Shown here: positions 26,654 through 35,880 of the stretch, piece after piece
Position numbering within the stretch: the stretch's first letter is position 1
Layout: the number at the start of each line of letters is the position of its first letter
Assembly (NCBI RefSeq): GCF_008806975.1
Contig: NZ_CP031728.1
Span: 1,984,001-2,048,000, forward strand
Direction of reading: 5' to 3'
From: Cellvibrio sp. KY-GH-1
GTDB lineage: Bacteria; Pseudomonadota; Gammaproteobacteria; Pseudomonadales; Cellvibrionaceae
DNA length: 64,000 nt
Program-made: the position numbers and the translations under genes
Notes under the pieces: model-generated
The model's database searches: none
Told to the model about the DNA's origin: nothing
Seen by the model: only the letters and a program-made list of their open reading frames with translations

Positions 26654-27540
26654 TAGCGATAGCGGTCTAAGTTGTAATGCGCATAGAGCGCGCGCCACTG
26701 TTCGGTATTACCTTCACGTCGCACGTTAGTGCGTTTCAATGAATCCCGTTGGGTTCCCCAGATAGGAACGGGTTTAAGCCCCGGCGACGAGGCGCGGCGC
26801 ACGTGGGTACCGCGCATTAATGACATCGCCTTGAACCACAAATCATCGGCTCGTGGCGTTAGCGTCAGAAAAAGCTCTTGCTGTTGCACATCCTCATGCA
26901 ATGCGCCCGGAGGATAGAGCACTCCCCCATAGCCAATCGACATCAGCCAGGGATCCGTCAAGTCACGCCCCTGCTCCACTGGCCACTCGTTATAGGGCTT
27001 GGGAGTCCCACAACGTTCAAATTCAATTTTGCGGCACTCGTTGGCAATGATGGCACCCGGATAGCGCAGGTGATCCTCATATAGCCGACCTAGCCATTCG
27101 GGGCGATACATAAGGTCGTCATCGCAGGTCACAATGACCTGTTTAGGGTACTGCGCGAGCGCATGAATTAACTTGCGATGAGGGCAATGAAGATCCACAT
27201 AGGCGATTGTAAAAATCTCCCCCTGCAATGACGCGAGCGCTGGCGGGATTTGGGTACGCAGTTCTTCGTGTAACCAAAGCACTATTTTCTGGGCCGCCAC
27301 ATCCTGAGCTAGCAGGCTGCGAACTGTCAGCGCGACCGCCTTTAACCGCGACGGAATGGAAGTCAGCGAAACAATCACCGGAAGCGCTTGCTCTTTGCGG
27401 TTGTTCAAGGCCCTACTATCCAATCCTTTCAAACGACGCGTCATCAGCAACGACGCCGGCAGTTGTTTTAATTTCATTAGTTGCCACCCGCAGGTTATCC
27501 AAGGCACCAGGGCCATTTCCCGCCAACCTACAAGCCACAT
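26653..27540 (-). CDS. Glycosyltransferase-like protein
   Basis: 295 aa. The fold looks like a GT-A glycosyltransferase: VIVSLTSIPSRLKAVALTVR at the nucleotide-binding end, and QVIVTCDDDLMYRPEWL carrying the Asp triad expected to bind the metal and sugar nucleotide. The C-terminal part (TPRADDLWFKAMSLMRGT) is typical of capsule-type transferases. The start is uncertain: ATG at 27540, 27516 and 27477 are in frame and none has a good ribosome site. It is divergent from the bigR operon, whose large palindrome lies 40 nt upstream and might affect both. Confidence 0.75.
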   Translation of the reverse strand: MWLVGWREMALVPWITCGWQLMKLKQLPASLLMTRRLKGLDSRALNNRKEQALPVIVSLTSIPSRLKAVALTVRSLLAQDVAAQKIVLWLHEELRTQIPPALASLQGEIFTIAYVDLHCPHRKLIHALAQYPKQVIVTCDDDLMYRPEWLGRLYEDHLRYPGAIIANECRKIEFERCGTPKPYNEWPVEQGRDLTDPWLMSIGYGGVLYPPGALHEDVQQQELFLTLTPRADDLWFKAMSLMRGTHVRRASSPGLKPVPIWGTQRDSLKRTNVRREGNTEQWRALYAHYNLDRYR

Positions 27541-27580
27541 ATTTCATTTAGATGACAATCTCCTCATCGTTAGAAGTTTA

Positions 27581-27634
27581 TATATTAGAAATTATTAAAT
27601 TAGATATTGCTAATTTAATAATTTCTAATATACT
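27581..27634 (+). promoter_or_regulatory. BigR operator palindrome overlapping a promoter
   Basis: Perfect 23-bp inverted repeat, arms 27581-27603 and 27610-27632, with a 6-nt centre; almost entirely A/T. Inside it lies a promoter: TTGCTA (27607-27612), a 16-nt spacer and TATACT (27629-27634). An ArsR-family repressor bound here would block RNA polymerase. The site is 37 nt before the proposed bigR start and is the expected autoregulatory operator. Confidence 0.78.
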
Positions 27635-27668
27635 GATTTCAACAACCAACGCTTACGCGAGACAGTTT

Positions 27669-27977
27669 ATGGAGACAACCAACCTGGCCGCCATGCAGAC
27701 ACATGCACAGGCCGCCGCCAATCTGCTTAAGGCACTGGCTAACGAAAACCGTCTGATGATTCTGTGCACCCTGATTAATGGCGAGCTTTCCGTCGGTGAA
27801 CTCAATATCCGCGTGCCACTCAGTCAGTCGGCTCTTTCGCAGCATCTCGCCAGCCTGCGCGAAGCTGGATTGGTCGCGACGCGTAAGGAGGCCCAGACGG
27901 TTTACTACTCATTGCTGGGCGATGAGGCGCAAAAAATTATCGCGGTACTGCAATCCATCTACTGCCCTGCCGAATAA
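27669..27977 (+). CDS. bigR: ArsR-family sulfide/persulfide-responsive repressor BigR
   Basis: 102-aa winged-helix repressor with the ArsR helix-turn-helix SQSALSQHLASLREAGLV. Two Cys residues, C33 (MILCTL) and C99 (SIYCPAE), match the pair that forms a disulfide or polysulfide bridge in BigR/SqrR proteins and releases DNA. There is no typical metal-binding ELCVC motif. I choose the ATG at 27669 because the frame upstream runs through the operator palindrome and is not protein-like. First gene of the operon bigR-rhodanese-tauE-ETHE1. Confidence 0.87.
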   Translation: METTNLAAMQTHAQAAANLLKALANENRLMILCTLINGELSVGELNIRVPLSQSALSQHLASLREAGLVATRKEAQTVYYSLLGDEAQKIIAVLQSIYCPAE

Positions 27978-28015
27978 ATTGATCCGCAAATCGAACTCAC
28001 AACACCGAGGTTTTT

Positions 28016-28543
28016 ATGAGCCACAAACACATCAACCCCCAGGATTTAATGGCTAACAAATCGGCCGACACCTGCATACTGGATGTGCGCACGGCGGCAG
28101 AAATTAAAGCGGCCCATATGCCGGATAGCCTGCATATTCCGCTGCATGAATTAACACCGGAACGTTTGCAAAGCGAGATCGCCAAACGCGGCAAAAACGG
28201 CAGCTGTGTGTATTTGCTCTGCCAGGGCGGCAAACGCGCACAGATGGCCGCCGAGCAATTGCAGGGCAAAATTAATGCAGAATTGATTGTGATCGAAGGC
28301 GGCATTAACGCAGTGAAAGCGGCAAATATCCCACTTAACGAAGGCAAGGGGGTGATGTCGCTGGAGCGACAAGTGCGCATAGCCGCGGGCTTTTTGGTGC
28401 TGATCGGGGTAATTCTCGGTTTTCAGGTGAACACCAACTTTTTCCTGCTCTCCGGCTTTGTCGGCGGAGGGCTGATGTTCGCGGGGATTACTGATACTTG
28501 CATGATGGGCATGCTAATCGCCCGTATGCCCTGGAATCGTTAA
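28016..28543 (+). CDS. Membrane-anchored rhodanese (YgaP-like)
   Basis: 175-aa sulfurtransferase. The rhodanese domain (residues 1-105) has DVRTAAEIKAAHMPDSLHIP and the active-site loop LLCQGGKRAQ with catalytic Cys69. A C-terminal two-helix membrane hairpin (AAGFLVLIGVILGFQ and GFVGGGLMFAGI) is the DUF2892 layout of E. coli YgaP. It would move persulfide sulfur at the inner membrane, taking part in sulfide detoxification with the ETHE1-like enzyme encoded downstream. Confidence 0.9.
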   Translation: MSHKHINPQDLMANKSADTCILDVRTAAEIKAAHMPDSLHIPLHELTPERLQSEIAKRGKNGSCVYLLCQGGKRAQMAAEQLQGKINAELIVIEGGINAVKAANIPLNEGKGVMSLERQVRIAAGFLVLIGVILGFQVNTNFFLLSGFVGGGLMFAGITDTCMMGMLIARMPWNR

Positions 28544-28587
28544 CGCCGTTCAACTCACCACGAAAATACGACAGAGAGGACCACCTC

Positions 28588-29406
28588 ATGTTGCTGTTGA
28601 TCGGCTTGATTATAGGGCTGGTGCTCGGTTTGACCGGAGCAGGCGGCTCGGTATTTGCAGTTCCACTGTTGTTAATGGCGGGCATGACATTAGGGGAAGC
28701 CACCGGTATTTCGCTTGCGGCAGTAGCAGCGACCACCCTCTTTGCCAGCGTTCGCAATAGTCTTGGCGGCAAATCAATTTTATGGATGCCGGGTGCCATT
28801 TTGGCGCTGGCGGGTGCGTTAACTGCTCCGCTCGGCCAATGGCTGGCCCTGCAATTACCGGCCGATATAGTGCTTATCGGTTTTTGTGTGCTGGCAGTGG
28901 TTATCGCCCTGCGCATGTGGCGCAGCGCGGCGCGCGACCCCGAATCCACCAACTGGGTGCGTGCCAGTAATTTTGCCCAGACACCCGCACCGGAAATGAC
29001 CTGTGCCTTCAGCCAGTCCGGACAGTTTGAATTGCGCCCCCGCTGTGTCAGCGGCCTTCTGATCGGTGGATTGGGAGTTGGCTTGTTATCTGGTTTATTT
29101 GGTGTTGGCGGTGGCTTTTTGATTGTGCCGCTGTTGTTGGCACTCAGTGCCATCAGCATGGCACAGGCGGTCGGTACCTCCCTTATGATCATTGCGGTTG
29201 TCAGCAGCACCGGATTTATCAGCCACTTTATCATCCATCGCCCGAACGATTTTTCAACCCTGGCATTGATTATTGGCGGCGGCCTATTGGGTATGTTAGT
29301 CGGCCAAAAAATTAGCCGTAAAGTCGCGAATGCCCTGCTGCAAAAAAGCTTTGCAGTTAGCCTGATTCTTGTTTGTGTAATTACCCTTGCGAGGCACTAC
29401 CTATGA
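28588..29406 (+). CDS. TauE/SafE-family sulfite/sulfur exporter
   Basis: 272-aa membrane permease of the TauE/SafE family with about eight helices and the paired motif GLVLGLTGAGGSVFAVPLLL and LLSGLFGVGGGFLIVP. The ATG at 28588 is preceded by GAGAGGA. In bigR-type operons this protein is thought to export sulfite made from persulfide oxidation. Its stop overlaps the start of the ETHE1-like gene as ATGA, so the two are coupled. Confidence 0.88.
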   Translation: MLLLIGLIIGLVLGLTGAGGSVFAVPLLLMAGMTLGEATGISLAAVAATTLFASVRNSLGGKSILWMPGAILALAGALTAPLGQWLALQLPADIVLIGFCVLAVVIALRMWRSAARDPESTNWVRASNFAQTPAPEMTCAFSQSGQFELRPRCVSGLLIGGLGVGLLSGLFGVGGGFLIVPLLLALSAISMAQAVGTSLMIIAVVSSTGFISHFIIHRPNDFSTLALIIGGGLLGMLVGQKISRKVANALLQKSFAVSLILVCVITLARHYL

Positions 29407-30098
29407 TTTTTCGTCAATTATTTGAACGTGAATCCTCTACGTACACCTATTTAATAGCCTGCGAGGAAACCCGCGCAGCGGCACTTATCGATACCGTCAA
29501 AGCTGAGGTTCCCAAGTATTTACAGCTAGTGCGTGAGCTGGATTTAACCCTGACATATGCGCTGGATACTCACACTCATGCCGATCACATAACCGGTGCA
29601 GGCGAATTGCGCAACATAACCGGCTGCAAAACACTGCTAGGGGAAGAAGCCCACTCCGCCTGCGTATCCGTGGGGATTAAAGATGGTGACCTGATTCAAG
29701 TCGGCAAGCTGCAACTCAAGGCAATTTACACCCCGGGGCATACTGACGATTCCTACAGCTATTTGTTGGAAACTGGGGGGCAAGCCTATGTTTTTACCGG
29801 CGATACCCTGCTGATTCGGGGCACAGGTCGCACTGACTTTCAGAATGGCAGCGCCGAAGCCCAGCACCACAGTTTGTTTTCCAAACTCTTGACCCTGCCC
29901 GAGCAAACCTGGGTTTACCCCGGCCACGACTACAAAGGCTGGCAAGTAAGCACCATTGGCGAGGAAAAACAACACAACCCGCGTCTGCAGCTGAAAGAGC
30001 TCAGCGCCTATGTCGATTTTATGCACAACCTGAAACTGCCGAATCCAGCGCTGATGGATGTCGCGGTGCCGGCCAACCGCGCATGCGGACAAGCGTAA
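29403..30098 (+). CDS. ETHE1-like persulfide dioxygenase
   Basis: 231-aa metallo-beta-lactamase-fold non-haem iron dioxygenase that turns glutathione persulfide into sulfite. The metal motif is THTHADHITGAGEL, a second His is in YTPGHTDDSYSY, and FTGDTLLIRGTGRTDFQ is the ETHE1 signature. Full length. The start at 29403 overlaps the TauE stop. Last gene of the sulfide operon. Confidence 0.92.
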   Translation: MIFRQLFERESSTYTYLIACEETRAAALIDTVKAEVPKYLQLVRELDLTLTYALDTHTHADHITGAGELRNITGCKTLLGEEAHSACVSVGIKDGDLIQVGKLQLKAIYTPGHTDDSYSYLLETGGQAYVFTGDTLLIRGTGRTDFQNGSAEAQHHSLFSKLLTLPEQTWVYPGHDYKGWQVSTIGEEKQHNPRLQLKELSAYVDFMHNLKLPNPALMDVAVPANRACGQA

Positions 30099-30147
30099 TT
30101 CTGTTTTTTTCCCCCACGCCAACCCTCCCGGCTGCGCGCCCCGCTTA

Positions 30148-30175
30148 AGGGGGAGGGAGTAAAGCCCCTCCCCCT
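30148..30175. terminator. G/C-rich hairpin after the sulfide operon
   Basis: AGGGGGAGG (30148-30156) and CCTCCCCCT (30167-30175), flanked by further CCCTCCC and GGGAGGG stretches (about 30123-30198) that can pair outside it. It ends the bigR operon before DUF6165. The layered arms resemble a dispersed intergenic repeat. Confidence 0.6.
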
Positions 30176-30273
30176 GACAAAGTGAAGGCTGGGAGGGGGT
30201 ATTTCTCCATTCGCTACATCTCTATTGATTTGTTAGAATCGCGACCTCAAAAAATTCCGCAGAGAACACACCC

Positions 30274-30669
30274 ATGCTGATCCAAGCTCCTATCTCCCTC
30301 GGCGAACTGATCGATAAAATCACCATCCTGGAAATCAAAGCCGTGCATATCGGTGATGAAGCCAAACTCAAAAATGTTACCCACGAACTGACCATACTTG
30401 ATAACAAAGTCAATGAGCTGCTGGATGCCGCAGGTCAAGCCAAGTTGGCACCACTCAAAAAATCGCTGAAAGATATCAACCAGGAATTATGGGTGATTGA
30501 AGACGACATCCGCGATTGTGAACGCGATAAAGACTTCAGCGATAAATTTATTCAGTTAGCACGCGCGGTATATTTCACCAACGATAAACGCGCGGCAGTG
30601 AAAAAAGATATCAACCTCGCCTTTGGCTCGGAATTGATCGAAGAAAAGTCGTACAAGAATTATCAATAG
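30274..30669 (+). CDS. DUF6165 family protein
   Basis: 131-aa helical soluble protein with the conserved start APISLGELIDKITILEIK and two long helices with heptad-like Leu/Ile, so probably a coiled coil. Members sit in LPS and capsule loci of Gram-negatives; no activity is known. It lies 50 nt upstream of a heptosyltransferase gene on the same strand and is probably cotranscribed with it. Confidence 0.8.
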   Translation: MLIQAPISLGELIDKITILEIKAVHIGDEAKLKNVTHELTILDNKVNELLDAAGQAKLAPLKKSLKDINQELWVIEDDIRDCERDKDFSDKFIQLARAVYFTNDKRAAVKKDINLAFGSELIEEKSYKNYQ

Positions 30670-30719
30670 TCCCCGCCAACGCTGATATTTTTACCACCGT
30701 TTTATTGAAGAACTCGCCC

Positions 30720-31751
30720 ATGCGCATACTGCTGATCAAAATGTCCTCCATGGGCGATATTTTCCACACCTTTCCTGCAATCAGCGATATTAAGAAACAC
30801 TTCCCTCATGCAGAAATAGACTGGGTAGTAGAAGACAGTTTTAAAGAAATTGTGGCTTGGCACCCGGCCATCAACAACGTTATCCCTATTCACTTGCGCC
30901 GTTGGGCAAAAAGCCGCACGCGCGCTGACTGGCGGGAATTCATCGCCTGGCGCCGCGAACTGAGCAACAGAACTTATGACCTGATTCTGGATGTACAAGG
31001 ATTACTAAAAAGTGCCGCCGTTGCACGCAGCGCAAAAGGTAAAAGTATCAGCGGCTACGACAGGCAATCAGCACGCGAACCAGTAAGCCACTGGTTTTAC
31101 CAGAAAACTTTTGCTGTCGCTAAAGAGCAACATGCGGTGGAACGCACCCGCGAGTTGGCAGGCAAAGCCTTGGGCTACACACCGAGCCAAAAGCTAAATT
31201 TTGGCATCAACCAAAACTTCACGCACATTCAAAAAAATCCACGCAAGCTGGTTTTTATTATTGGAACAAGTTGGGTTACCAAACTCTGGGCAGCCAGCGA
31301 ATGGAAAGCACTAACACAAATTGCCATTAATGCCGGTTACCAGGTAGAAATTATTTGGGGTAGCGCGGAGGAACAAGCCATCGCCGACAGCATTATAGCC
31401 AGCTGCCCCGAGGCCTCACGCCCGGAGCAACGACTATCCATCACCACTATTGCAGAAAAATTAGTAGAAGCGGTTGGAGTAATCGGATTGGATACAGGAT
31501 TTTCCCATCTCGCAGGCGCATTGGAAACGCCCACCATTGCACTCTATGGTGCAACATCACCCACAAAAGTGGGCCTGATTGGCGAACACACCTGTAATTT
31601 GCAAATGCCAGAACTTTTGGACTGTATGCCTTGCCACAAGCGCCATTGCAAATGGCTCCCCGAACACAGCATAGACACTCCCCAGTGTATGACCAGCATC
31701 AACGCCAACTTGGTATGGGCGAAGCTACAACAAAAAATTCAGCAAGATTAA
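30720..31751 (+). CDS. Lipopolysaccharide heptosyltransferase (WaaC/GT9-like)
   Basis: 343-aa GT9 enzyme of the heptosyltransferase family that transfers L-glycero-D-manno-heptose from ADP-heptose to the LPS inner core. It begins MRILLIKMSSMGDIFHTFP with the typical nucleotide-binding pattern. GLDTGFSHLAGALETPTIAL and LYGATSPTKVGL match the acceptor/donor C-terminal motif of WaaC. The ATG at 30720 is preferred; a TTG at 30705 would add 5 residues. The cytoplasmic start of the surface-glycan cluster. Confidence 0.88.
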   Translation: MRILLIKMSSMGDIFHTFPAISDIKKHFPHAEIDWVVEDSFKEIVAWHPAINNVIPIHLRRWAKSRTRADWREFIAWRRELSNRTYDLILDVQGLLKSAAVARSAKGKSISGYDRQSAREPVSHWFYQKTFAVAKEQHAVERTRELAGKALGYTPSQKLNFGINQNFTHIQKNPRKLVFIIGTSWVTKLWAASEWKALTQIAINAGYQVEIIWGSAEEQAIADSIIASCPEASRPEQRLSITTIAEKLVEAVGVIGLDTGFSHLAGALETPTIALYGATSPTKVGLIGEHTCNLQMPELLDCMPCHKRHCKWLPEHSIDTPQCMTSINANLVWAKLQQKIQQD

Positions 31752-31809
31752 TTTTTTATATACACCGTTTTTTAGGCATCATCGATTTATTTAAAAGGAC
31801 CTTCCTACT

Positions 31810-33669
31810 ATGTCATTAGCTTTTTATGAAGCTAGCGCACATCCTTATCAGGGGCGTCGGTGGCTGGCTCCCTTTACCAGCATCAATGCACTGCTTATGG
31901 CCTTCATCAGCCTCTGGCACAGCCAATGGCCAGATACGATAGGTGCCCAGTTTTATTTAGTTGCCGGAATGATATTTCATTTTTCTGTCATCGCGTTTGC
32001 AATCACGCTTTGCGTACTAACAATCAGTTTAGCATTGCGTCTGGAAAAACACCGTTTGAGTTTGGCAATTGTTTTATTTGCGGCAGCGCAGTTGATCGTT
32101 ATCGCCAATGTAAAAGTTTTTAATCTCTACCACTTTCACCTTAATGGTATGGTGATTAATCTTTTATTTAGCGGTGCGCTGTTGGAAAATCTCGCTTTCT
32201 CATGGATTATGTGGCTGTCCATTGCCGCAATTCTGCTTGGAGCGCTGTTTGGCCAACGCCTATTACTTGCGCTCAGTCATAAAATTTCCACTAGACACAA
32301 GCTCAGCAATCGCCACCATTTCGGATTTTTCTTCTGTGGCTATCTCTTTTTGCAATTGTTAAGCGGCTGCGCCGACGCGTTCGGCTGGAATACCATTACC
32401 ACCCAAAATCGCTATATTCCCTGGATGCCCACCACTACCATGCGCTCCTCGCTGGAAAAAATGGGTTTTGACGTTAAACAGCAACCAGGAAATCTACTAC
32501 CCGATTCAAAAGACGGCCTAAACTACCCCATCGCTCCTCTGCAATGTACACCGCAACATAAACTGAATGTGCTAATGCTGGTAGTTGATTCGCTGCGCTT
32601 TGACCAACTCAACGCTGAAGTTATGCCGAACAGCTTCCGCCTGAAAGAACAGGCGATATCGTTTGAAAACCATTTCAGCACTAGCAATGCCACACGCTAC
32701 GGCTTATTCAGCATGCTTTATGGAATCTCCGGCAACTACTGGAAGCCCATGCTGGCAGCCGAGCGCGGCACCGTGTTGTTTGACGTAACTCAACAGCTCG
32801 ATTACCAGCATTTTATTTACGGAAGTAGCACGCTCACATTTCCTGAATTTGATCGTACTATTTTTTCTGCGCTACGCGACCAAATTCGTTCTGGAAATTA
32901 CAAAAATAGTGCTGAAAACGACATAGATATCACTCGGCGCTTTATTGACAATTTAAAAAGCCTGCCCACCCACAAACTCTTTTTCGGTTTTTTATTTTTT
33001 GATGCCCCTCATGGTTTTGGCATCCCAAAAGACTACCCTCGCCGATTCGAACCAATGCTGGAAACCGTTAATTATCTGAGCCTGGATAACAATTACGATC
33101 CGGTACCGTTTCTCAATTTATATAAGACGACAGCACATTTCGTCGACGGTTTAATCCAACAAGTGCTGGACGAACTTGCCGCGCAACAACGCTTGCAAAA
33201 CACCCTGGTGATAATTACCAGCGACCACGGCCAGGAATTTAATGAAACCCATAAAAATTTCTGGGGTCACAATGGCAATTTCAGCCAGTGGCAAACCAAA
33301 GTACCATTGCTACTGTTGTGGCCAGGCAAACCCTCCATGGCCGTCAGCCGGCTGACCAGCCATGAGGATTTACTCCCCACCTTGCTGAGCGAGGTATTTG
33401 CCTGCACCAATCCCATCCGCGATTACTCCACCGGAGAGTTATTGTTGTCTTCCAACAACGATAGCAAGTCTTCCGATGCACGCGGATTGCTCATGGAGAC
33501 TTGGACAGACAGAGCAATCCTGTATGATAACCACCTTTATCTGATTGACCCTTTGGGCGATATTGATGTGGTGGATCAAAACTACGACCCAGTCGATAAC
33601 CACGAGTTACCGCCGGATGTCCTTACCCATGCAATTGAACAGATGTCGCGCTTTCTGAAGAGCAAATAA
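31810..33669 (+). CDS. DUF3413-containing sulfatase-like membrane protein (YejM/PbgA-like)
   Basis: 619 aa. Five hydrophobic N-terminal helices (about 20-190, DUF3413) precede a periplasmic alkaline-phosphatase-fold domain with SNATRYGLFSMLYG (the position of the catalytic Thr/Ser) and TSDHGQEFNETHKNFWGHNG for the metals. E. coli PbgA/YejM governs LpxC turnover and LPS amount; other members may transfer phospho-groups. Which applies here cannot be told. Follows the heptosyltransferase by 58 nt on the same strand. Confidence 0.85.
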   Translation: MSLAFYEASAHPYQGRRWLAPFTSINALLMAFISLWHSQWPDTIGAQFYLVAGMIFHFSVIAFAITLCVLTISLALRLEKHRLSLAIVLFAAAQLIVIANVKVFNLYHFHLNGMVINLLFSGALLENLAFSWIMWLSIAAILLGALFGQRLLLALSHKISTRHKLSNRHHFGFFFCGYLFLQLLSGCADAFGWNTITTQNRYIPWMPTTTMRSSLEKMGFDVKQQPGNLLPDSKDGLNYPIAPLQCTPQHKLNVLMLVVDSLRFDQLNAEVMPNSFRLKEQAISFENHFSTSNATRYGLFSMLYGISGNYWKPMLAAERGTVLFDVTQQLDYQHFIYGSSTLTFPEFDRTIFSALRDQIRSGNYKNSAENDIDITRRFIDNLKSLPTHKLFFGFLFFDAPHGFGIPKDYPRRFEPMLETVNYLSLDNNYDPVPFLNLYKTTAHFVDGLIQQVLDELAAQQRLQNTLVIITSDHGQEFNETHKNFWGHNGNFSQWQTKVPLLLLWPGKPSMAVSRLTSHEDLLPTLLSEVFACTNPIRDYSTGELLLSSNNDSKSSDARGLLMETWTDRAILYDNHLYLIDPLGDIDVVDQNYDPVDNHELPPDVLTHAIEQMSRFLKSK

Positions 33670-33707
33670 TCGCGCAAGGGCACAACGGAAAATCGTTTGG
33701 AACACCT

Positions 33708-34733
33708 ATGAGTAAACACTATTTATTTTACGGTTCAGAGCGCTACACTCAGGCAATCATGCGACCGATAGATGCAGCGATAAAAGCACGCGGCGGTAAA
33801 GTCGGCTGGTTTTTTAACGGCCCAGGTGCCGAGGACTTGCATGAAGGCGACCAGTTACTGACCAGCGTTGATGAAGTCATGCGCTGGAATCCGATTGCGG
33901 TGATTACTCCCAACAATATGGTTCCGCATTTTTTTCCCGGTGTTAAGGTGCAAACCTTCCACGGATTTGATGCTGGCAAACCCCGGCATATTTATATTCG
34001 CGGCTTTTTTGATCTCTACTGCACTACCGGCCCCGCCGACACTCGTCAATTTGAAGCACTGGCCGATAAGCTGGGGCATTTCAGCGTGGTAGAAACTGGC
34101 TGGCCCAAGCTGGACTATTTCTTCACGCAACAACCCGCGCAAATACCGCCAGTGCAACTACCACCCAGAGTGCTCTATCACTCTACATTTTCACCCTCCT
34201 GGAGCGCGGCCGAAATTCTTTATCCGGAAGTAAAACGGCTGAGCCAAACTGGCGAGTGGAAGTGGGTAGTTACCCTGCACCCCAAAATGAATCCAGATAC
34301 CCGTGCAAAATTCAAAGCACTGGAAAATGAACACCTGGTCTTTTCCGATGCAGACAATATTCTGGAACTCTTTGCCGATGCGGACATGATGTGCTCAGAC
34401 ACTTCATCAGCGTTGAGCGAATTTTTATTAACCCGCAAACCAGTCGTCACCTTTAAAAATCGCCGACCTGGCCCGCAACTCATCGACATCGATAAAGTAG
34501 AAGATTTTGAACCTGCGATTCGTAAAGCTTTGTCTCGCCCCGCGGGCTTGATGGACGCCATTGCACAATTTGGAGCAGAAATTCATCCCGCGCGCGATGG
34601 AAAATCGGCGGAGCGAATTTTGGACGCCATTGATAATTTTATTAACAAGGGCGGCAGGAATAAAAAATCCAAACCCTGGAATTTGCTGCGCAAGTTCAAA
34701 CTAAGAAGGCAAATGGATTACTGGAGAAGTTAA
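33708..34733 (+). CDS. CDP-glycerol glycerophosphotransferase family protein (TagF-like)
   Basis: 341-aa GT-B enzyme of the CDP-glycerol:poly(glycerophosphate) family. The C-terminal part has VTLHPKMNPDTR and the characteristic MMCSDTSSALSEFLLTRKPV, the binding site for the nucleotide diphosphate donor. In Gram-positives members build teichoic acid; in Gram-negatives related domains build phospho-polymer capsules. Start ATG at 33708. The last gene before a convergent hairpin. Its neighbours support a phosphodiester glycan role. Confidence 0.85.
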   Translation: MSKHYLFYGSERYTQAIMRPIDAAIKARGGKVGWFFNGPGAEDLHEGDQLLTSVDEVMRWNPIAVITPNNMVPHFFPGVKVQTFHGFDAGKPRHIYIRGFFDLYCTTGPADTRQFEALADKLGHFSVVETGWPKLDYFFTQQPAQIPPVQLPPRVLYHSTFSPSWSAAEILYPEVKRLSQTGEWKWVVTLHPKMNPDTRAKFKALENEHLVFSDADNILELFADADMMCSDTSSALSEFLLTRKPVVTFKNRRPGPQLIDIDKVEDFEPAIRKALSRPAGLMDAIAQFGAEIHPARDGKSAERILDAIDNFINKGGRNKKSKPWNLLRKFKLRRQMDYWRS

Positions 34734-34738
34734 ATACC

Positions 34739-34764
34739 AGCGCAGGAACATATGCTCCTGCGCT
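34739..34764. terminator. Bidirectional hairpin
   Basis: AGCGCAGGA (34739-34747) and TCCTGCGCT (34756-34764), 9-bp perfect arms with an 8-nt loop. It lies between convergent transcripts of the CDP-glycerol-type gene and a Stealth gene. Confidence 0.7.
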
Positions 34765-34795
34765 CAGCGCCCCGTTATACCGCTGTATTGATAAC

Positions 34796-35845
34796 CTAGC
34801 GCATTAATACCTGCTGTTCGGCGCTTTGCTCAGCCAATAAATCCGCCAGTGAACCGATTCGTCGATCCAGCCAATTAACAATGTGCTGATGCAATTCAGG
34901 CGGCGCCTTTTCCAAACTCTGAACACAGATAAATGCGCAAGACGGATCGCGATCTGCGCGCTCAATCATTTTACGGAGCTCTTTTTCCGATTGGTCTGGT
35001 GGGTCAATCTTCAAGGCAAGTAACGACTCATCCAGGATTGCAGTGCCAGCTTTCAGCTCCAGGAATGCTGCAAGAGATTCACAAATAAATTGATCAGGAA
35101 GCCGTAACTTCGGCTCCAAATTTTTTTTAAATAACTCTGGGTTTTGCTCAAAAAACGCTTTAGTCGTGGACACCCGCCAAGGATGCGGCTCATGCCTCAA
35201 CCAAAAATACCGATCAACAAACCCGGCCAGACGCGCACTGTTTTTTTGCGCCTCGCGATGCTTGGCTCGATCACGCAATTTTTGCTGTTTTGTTTTCGGC
35301 ACAAATTTAAACCAGTAGTTACGCAATCTACTGATGAGGCGCTTATCTTCCATGGGGCGCCACTGTCCTCTTAACACTACGCCATTTTTATGGAAAAAAT
35401 TCTCAGGCATTACCGGTTGGATAAGGGAAAAGTCATCATTTAAAAATAAAAAATTCTCTGATAATCCCGGTATCCGCCAAAGCACAGTCATGATGCTGCG
35501 AATATTAAATGTCGGTAGCACATGCTCGTAACCGACAAAGATGTCTTTATGATCAACCAGCTTTACCTTTTCCTCCCAAGGGGTTCCCCGAAGTTGGTCA
35601 AAAATATTTGGCACCTGGTCATCCGTTACGATATAGATGTAACGAAGCCACGGAGCAAACTTGAGCAGCGAAACAACGCAATAATTTATTTCACCATCAT
35701 TGTGGAAGCGGGTCGGATCGGCCGTAACTGGCCGCTGCCCACCAATTTCAGCAATGTATTCGTTTAATTTTTTCAGATGCCTTGGGTCCTGCCCATCTAC
35801 CCAGGTAACTACCGCATCAATAGCGGGAAAATTTTCACCAAACAT
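34796..35845 (-). CDS. Stealth family phosphotransferase, copy 1
   Basis: 349-aa protein with the four Stealth regions: CR1 IDAVVTWVDGQDP near the start; CR2 with RFHNDGEINYCVVSLLKFAP and IYIVTDDQVP; CR3 HEPHPWRVSTTKAFFEQNPE; CR4 near the C-terminus. Stealth proteins transfer hexose-1-phosphate from a UDP-sugar to make phosphodiester-linked glycans (capsules of Neisseria; human GNPTAB is related). Paralogous to the gene at 40394-41428. No signal peptide; cytoplasmic. Confidence 0.9.
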   Translation of the reverse strand: MFGENFPAIDAVVTWVDGQDPRHLKKLNEYIAEIGGQRPVTADPTRFHNDGEINYCVVSLLKFAPWLRYIYIVTDDQVPNIFDQLRGTPWEEKVKLVDHKDIFVGYEHVLPTFNIRSIMTVLWRIPGLSENFLFLNDDFSLIQPVMPENFFHKNGVVLRGQWRPMEDKRLISRLRNYWFKFVPKTKQQKLRDRAKHREAQKNSARLAGFVDRYFWLRHEPHPWRVSTTKAFFEQNPELFKKNLEPKLRLPDQFICESLAAFLELKAGTAILDESLLALKIDPPDQSEKELRKMIERADRDPSCAFICVQSLEKAPPELHQHIVNWLDRRIGSLADLLAEQSAEQQVLMR

Positions 35846-35880
35846 AACCAGCTAACATACTCCTTTAGCATAAATATTTA

